Positions 5,697 to 8,092 of a DNA stretch of 8,092 nt are shown in pieces. This DNA is from an uncultured Desulfobacterales bacterium (lineage in GTDB: Bacteria > Desulfobacterota > Desulfobacteria > Desulfobacterales > JAFDCJ01), in the NCBI GenBank assembly GCA_945787595.1, contig CALZJV010000557.1, positions 1 to 8,092 on the forward strand, read 5' to 3'. The notes below the pieces were generated by a model that was given only the letters and a program-made list of their open reading frames with translations, ran no database searches and was not told the origin of the DNA. The position numbers and the translations under genes are program-made. Position 1 is the stretch's first letter. Every line of letters starts with the position of its first letter.

Positions 5697-5792
5697 CAGT
5701 AACAATTTGTTCCGACTATCCAACGAATAGCCGGAAGAACCGGCAGGATTATAATAAAACGGCTCGGAATTTCTACATCTCGATAAAATCAT

Positions 5793-5897
5793 AAAATCGA
5801 TCTCCGGCCAGGCCTCCAGTGCCTGTTTGATGCCGGAGCCGAGGCCCCGTTAGGCATCAGGGTTGATTAAAATCGCTTTTTTGATAAATACCGGTTC
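5793..5897 (-). pseudogene. Fragment resembling the C-terminus of an AlbA_2-type ATP-binding protein
   Basis: The minus-strand frame encodes RGLGSGIKQALEAWPEIDF. This resembles the YRGLGSGI-RAL-x-x-P-x-I-x-F motif near the end of AlbA_2/HATPase_c_4 ATP-binding regulators. An in-frame TAA stands directly before the arginine where such proteins usually have a tyrosine, and the usual tail after the phenylalanine is not seen. Only about 35 codons are recognisable. It is a decayed fragment at best; family assignment is from memory of the motif. Confidence 0.4.
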
Positions 5898-5911
5898 TAA
5901 TTCTGACCTTC

Positions 5912-5951
5912 CTTAAAACCACTTTTTTGCCATCAAAAAGGTGGTTTTAAG
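5912..5951. repeat. 40-nt hairpin repeat with 18-bp arms
   Basis: The left arm 5912-5929 and right arm 5934-5951 are complementary at 17 of 18 positions (the exception can form a G-U pair) around the loop CCAT; the outer part is CTTAAAACCAC/GTGGTTTTAAG. No T-run follows on either strand, so a simple intrinsic terminator is unlikely. It is probably a palindromic repeat unit or a relic of a mobile element. Confidence 0.7.
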
Positions 5952-5988
5952 CCCTTGAACAACCTGCCGTTTAACATTTATTTCATTG

Positions 5989-6017
5989 ATTTTCAATAAG
6001 TTAATTTGGTCCGACAA
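5989..6017 (+). repeat. Copy C of the dispersed 29-nt repeat
   Basis: Identical to 4596-4624 at 27 of 29 positions (ATTTTCAAT-x-AGTTAATTTGGTC-x-GACAA), in the same orientation. It ends 8 nt from the stop codon that closes the truncated ATPase frame, so the repeat, or an element ending in it, appears to have cut that gene. Bases 6009-6018 (GTCCGACAAA) are the exact reverse complement of 4572-4581. Confidence 0.75.
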
Positions 6018-6025
6018 ACATTATT

Positions 6026-6160
6026 TCATTCTCCAAAGAGATGTTGCAAGATCGTTGTTTTGCCGGATTGGCGCGGTCCGGTCAGCACCATCGCAGGAAA
6101 CTCGGAGACAGCTTTTTCGAGAACCGGTTCCAGCGATCTTTTGATGTAAATCGGAGGCAT
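6026..6160 (-). pseudogene. N-terminal remnant of an AAA-family ATPase (DUF4143-type)
   Basis: Forty-four codons beginning MPPIYIKRSLEPVLEKAVSE and continuing to the Walker A/P-loop GPRQSGKTTILQHLFGE, then a stop. This is the typical start of the AAA+ ATPases with a C-terminal DUF4143 domain, which are normally about 370-400 residues. The Walker B motif, sensor residues and DUF4143 are all missing. The sequence beyond the stop is repeat copy C, so truncation by insertion or recombination is the simplest explanation. The start is intact: AAGGAAA lies about 8 nt before the ATG, and a perfect 23-nt palindrome lies 20 nt further upstream. Confidence 0.8.
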
Positions 6161-6180
6161 GACCAATTTCCTTGGTGGAT

Positions 6181-6203
6181 ATTATGCATTTCAAATGCAT
6201 AAT
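6181..6203. promoter_or_regulatory. 23-nt perfect palindrome upstream of the ATPase remnant
   Basis: Arms ATTATGCATTT and AAATGCATAAT are perfectly complementary around one central base. It lies 20 nt upstream of the ATPase start codon, in the place of an operator. Its protein partner is unknown. The remaining intergenic stretch (6204-6325) shows no gene. Confidence 0.6.
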
Positions 6204-6325
6204 TCTTACATTAGTTGTTTAATTATTTGGGAACATTCCCTTTTTCCCGCAAGGATTGTTGCCGTCAAAGATGAAGCTTAATACCAAGTTTCTTTTAACA
6301 TAGTGAGATTCTTATAGGATTGGGT

Positions 6326-7075
6326 TTAATGCGTCAGCGCATAAACCAGGTAATTGATCCCAAGTCGGTATGCGAGGTTAGCGTATTTTGTAGGGTATTC
6401 CGCATCGTAGGTATGTTCCCAACCATCTCCCATATCCGAATTCCAGTTGATCAAAATCATAATCCGTCCCTTGCCATCAAGAATAGCCCAATTTTCTGGA
6501 TTCATATGGTCAGATGGTGCGTTTCCATGCAGAAAATAAATACCGGGGATCCGTTGGGCTCCATCGATATCATAAAAAATATGGAAAACAGTATGACTTG
6601 GATCGAGTTTAATCCACTGGCTATCTGGAAAGATTTGTTGGAAGGCCTGACGAAAAACCTGCCATCCTGCCTTCCCTTTAAAATCATCAATTAATAAAAA
6701 ACCACCACGTAGGAGATATTCTCGTAAATTTTCAACCTCCTTTTCTGTAAAATCCGGACCACCGTCTCGACCAATTTCTACCAAGTATAAAAAAGGGAAC
6801 TCAAAAATCCGATCATCATCCAACCTTAAAACAGCGGGTTCAGCATGGATATGGATTCCTGACAACCGGGTGACGCCACGTAAAAAATTAATTTCTGCGT
6901 CCGGATAATCATGTGCCCATCCACCATTCCCCCAACCCTGTCCCATCGCATCAAATTGAATACGAATAAAAGTAAATTCATCTCCTGCCGAACCAATTTG
7001 CGTAAAGTTTTCTTGGGCGGAGGTGGTAGCGGCAAAAAAACAGAAAACGAGGACTATTCCATAAAATCGCAGCAA
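6326..7075 (-). CDS. Secreted DUF4159 domain protein
   Basis: A 249-residue protein: a signal peptide (residues 1-20, hydrophobic core YGIVLVFCFFAA, likely cleavage after TTSA) followed by a complete DUF4159 domain. The family signature is clear: FTFIRIQFD (34-42), HDYPDAEINFL (55-65), FPFLYLVE (93-100), LREYLLRGGFLLIDDF (117-132), FHIFYDI (164-170), MILINWNSDMGDGWE (206-220) and LGINYLVYALTH at the very end. The domain is thought to have a class I glutamine amidotransferase-like fold; its function is unknown, and in many genomes it sits with BatA/MoxR-type operons, which are absent here. The start is TTG, decided by AAAAGGAG 6-7 nt upstream; the next in-frame ATG is codon 44, past the signal peptide. 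Expected to act in the periplasm. Confidence 0.88.
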   Translation of the reverse strand: MLRFYGIVLVFCFFAATTSAQENFTQIGSAGDEFTFIRIQFDAMGQGWGNGGWAHDYPDAEINFLRGVTRLSGIHIHAEPAVLRLDDDRIFEFPFLYLVEIGRDGGPDFTEKEVENLREYLLRGGFLLIDDFKGKAGWQVFRQAFQQIFPDSQWIKLDPSHTVFHIFYDIDGAQRIPGIYFLHGNAPSDHMNPENWAILDGKGRIMILINWNSDMGDGWEHTYDAEYPTKYANLAYRLGINYLVYALTH

Positions 7076-7088
7076 AGGTAACTCCTTT

Positions 7089-7356
7089 TCACAGTGCTAA
7101 TTGATTCTTAAGATGCTTCCAGTATTCTTTCAAGAGGATTAAGTCCTGATGAATATGGAAGCAAAACAAAAGGATTCGGTGCTATGGAATTAATGAGAGT
7201 CTCTATCAACGGTGGAGCCAGTTTTTCCAATAAGGAAGTCCATGTCCGTTCCCTGGTGTGATTGCTGAACATGATTGATATATAATTAACATAAACTCTC
7301 TCAGCAAGAGGAGCTGGCTTTTTCCAGTTTTTGTGGCGTTCTTCCAGATTTTCATC
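7089..7356 (-). pseudogene. C-terminal remnant of an IS630-family transposase
   Basis: The minus-strand frame 7108-7356 ends with FVLLPYSSGLNPLER. This corresponds to the IS630 (Tc1/mariner-like DDE) signature LPPYSPxLNPIE, whose glutamate is the last catalytic residue. After the arginine the match continues only in another frame as YWKHLKNQLAL and a stop at 7089-7091, matching the usual WKHLK ending, so there is a frameshift. Upstream the frame is closed by TAA (7357-7359), and the first two catalytic aspartates and the N-terminal helix-turn-helix are not visible. The remnant ends within the ribosome-binding region of the DUF4159 gene. Confidence 0.7.
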
Positions 7357-7437
7357 TTATACATCCAAATGTATTTTTTACCAAAACAGATATCATAATT
7401 CCCTGCTGTCAAGTCAAGTAAATCTTAATTTTTACCA

Positions 7438-7677
7438 GTGCAAATGTCGGATCAGGCACACGGAAGCCTGGTTCAAAACGAAAACCAAGGCCAAACAGGC
7501 CGAAGCAAACAGAAGGGAGGAATTAAAAAATCCAAAGCTGCGGGAAACAACCCAAAGGCGAACAAGCGTCTGGATTATGTGAAAAATTACGATTCCGAAA
7601 GTCATTTCAAGGACGTTTTATATCATATCCGCCGTTGGGTACCGTTCTGCAGAATGTTTGTCAGAATATTTTTCTGA
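7438..7677 (+). other. Unassigned basic open frame, coding status doubtful
   Basis: An open stretch of up to 79 codons, rich in Lys, Gln, Asn and Gly (NQGQTGRSKQKGGIKKSKAA), then DYVKNYDSESHFKDVLYHIRRW and a hydrophobic end. An overlapping frame (up to 7582) reads KTKAKQAEANRREELKNPKLR, which looks equally protein-like, so the true frame may be either or shifted. No Shine-Dalgarno precedes the ATG, and I recognise no family. It lies between the IS630 remnant and the VapBC promoter and may be another decayed element. I see nothing else in 7360-7740. Confidence 0.25.
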
Positions 7678-7748
7678 ATATAGCAAGATGGCTTTGTGTT
7701 GTTTGATTCGATGATCTAAATCTGTGGTTATCCTCGAAATCTTTACCC

Positions 7749-7781
7749 TTGCAATACACAATTATTTTGTTATTATGTGTA
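7749..7781 (+). promoter_or_regulatory. vapBC promoter with embedded inverted repeat (operator)
   Basis: TTGCAA (7749-7754), a 16-nt spacer and TATTAT (7771-7776) form a good sigma70 promoter. An inverted repeat, TACACA (7755-7760) and TGTGTA (7776-7781), has centres 21 bp apart, two helical turns, with its right arm touching the -10. This is the arrangement expected for autorepression by a VapB dimer pair. Confidence 0.6.
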
Positions 7782-7806
7782 AATGATCAAAAAAAGGAGC
7801 ACCCAT

Positions 7807-8007
7807 ATGAAAAGGACAAACATTGTACTTGATGATAAATTAGTTGATAAGTGCATGAAAACAACGGGCATAAAAACCCAAAGGGCTCTAATTGACCACG
7901 CCTTGCGAGAATTGTTGCGGCATGAGTCTCAGACTAAGATACTTGATTTAAAAGGCAAAGTTAATTGGGAAGGTGATCTTAGCGAATGGCGTAGGGGTCG
8001 CAACTGA
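7807..8007 (+). CDS. vapB: VapB-type ribbon-helix-helix antitoxin
   Basis: A 66-residue antitoxin. The N-terminal strand KRTNIVLDDKLVDKCMK and helices GIKTQRALIDHALRELLRHE (to residue 40) are a ribbon-helix-helix DNA-binding fold. The C-terminal tail ILDLKGKVNWEGDLSEWRRGRN is the usual VapC-binding arm. The start at 7807 is chosen because AAGGAG lies 7 nt upstream; an in-frame ATG at 7783 sits before that site and would add only eight non-conserved residues. The gene overlaps vapC at TGATG. Its role is to neutralise the VapC RNase and repress the operon together with it, probably at the inverted repeat in the promoter. Confidence 0.9.
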   Translation: MKRTNIVLDDKLVDKCMKTTGIKTQRALIDHALRELLRHESQTKILDLKGKVNWEGDLSEWRRGRN

Positions 8008-8092
8008 TGATGGTATTAATTGACACAACGGTATGGATTGATTTTTTTGCTGGAAGACAACTGCCGCATGTAGCAGTTCTTGAGAGCTTAAT
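8007..8092 (+). CDS. vapC: VapC PIN-domain toxin, N-terminus (cut by window edge)
   Basis: Only 28 codons are visible: MMVLIDTTVWIDFFAGRQLP, then HVAVLESL. The opening VLIDTTVWIDFF is the first strand of the PIN domain and contains its first metal-binding aspartate (D6). PIN-domain VapC toxins are magnesium-dependent RNases that typically cut tRNA or rRNA. It starts within the vapB stop codon (TGATG), showing translational coupling; the second ATG (8010) is an alternative start. The rest lies outside the window, so whether the toxin is intact is unknown. Confidence 0.88.
   Translation, partial: MMVLIDTTVWIDFFAGRQLPHVAVLESL

Noticed and set aside
5730..5744. GCCGG-AAGAA-CCGGC hairpin after the antitoxin gene
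   Set aside because: The stem is only 5 bp and no T-run follows on either strand, so a terminator call is not supported.
7206..7412. Minus-strand open frame of 68 codons
   Set aside because: The IS630 signature lies in a different minus-strand frame over the same bases, so this is a shadow of the transposase remnant.
7395..7425. TTGACT/TTGACA boxes on the minus strand upstream of the IS630 remnant
   Set aside because: The best -10 partners have poor sequence or spacing, and nothing intact follows.
1..8092. CRISPR array, tRNA or rRNA genes
   Set aside because: I found no regularly spaced repeats, and saw nothing resembling a tRNA or rRNA gene by eye.

Overview
This is an accessory, gene-poor bacterial window of mixed base composition. 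Intact genes alternate with a dense set of broken mobile elements and gene fragments. The UroD-fold, corrinoid-methyltransferase-like gene next to a conserved cysteine-rich protein, the DUF4159 protein and the REP-associated (RAYT) transposase remnants together suggest an anaerobic member of the Desulfobacterota (a sulfate-reducer-like deltaproteobacterium). That is inference; no rRNA or marker gene is present.

Left part (1-2372): all genes are on the minus strand. There is an O-methyltransferase with an export signal, cut by the left edge. Next come a probable two-gene unit of arylamine N-acetyltransferase followed by a DUF2809 membrane protein, and a 58-residue fragment of a SUI1/YciH translation-factor domain. 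A gene-free stretch holds a candidate promoter and terminator that could bracket a short RNA.

Centre-left (2373-4042): a translationally overlapping minus-strand pair. The first gene is a 218-residue cysteine-rich protein of unknown function; the second is a 341-residue UroD/MtaA-like protein with its zinc ligands visible. A strong ribosome-binding site with no start codon after it overlaps the end of the second gene and hints that a third gene was lost.

Centre (4043-6320): a mobile-element graveyard. It holds the N-terminal part of a RAYT transposase (frameshifted, bounded by a 14-bp inverted repeat), the C-terminal part of a RAYT in the opposite orientation (nonsense mutation), and an intact TumE/TumA-type toxin-antitoxin pair behind a 23-nt palindrome. 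Further right are a fragment resembling the C-terminus of AlbA-type ATP-binding proteins, a 40-nt near-perfect hairpin, and the first 44 residues of an AAA ATPase ending just after its Walker A motif. Copies of a 20-29 nt repeat bracket the 1.45-kb toxin-antitoxin segment, as if it were or had been a mobile unit.

Right part (6326-8092): a secreted DUF4159 protein with a TTG start on the minus strand, an IS630-family transposase remnant beside it, a low-complexity basic stretch of uncertain coding status, and a VapBC toxin-antitoxin operon running off the right edge behind a promoter with a built-in inverted repeat.

The clearest candidates for something little described are the 218-residue protein/UroD pair and the repeat-bracketed toxin-antitoxin segment, which carries an extra upstream copy of part of its antitoxin gene. 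Most other content belongs to known families.
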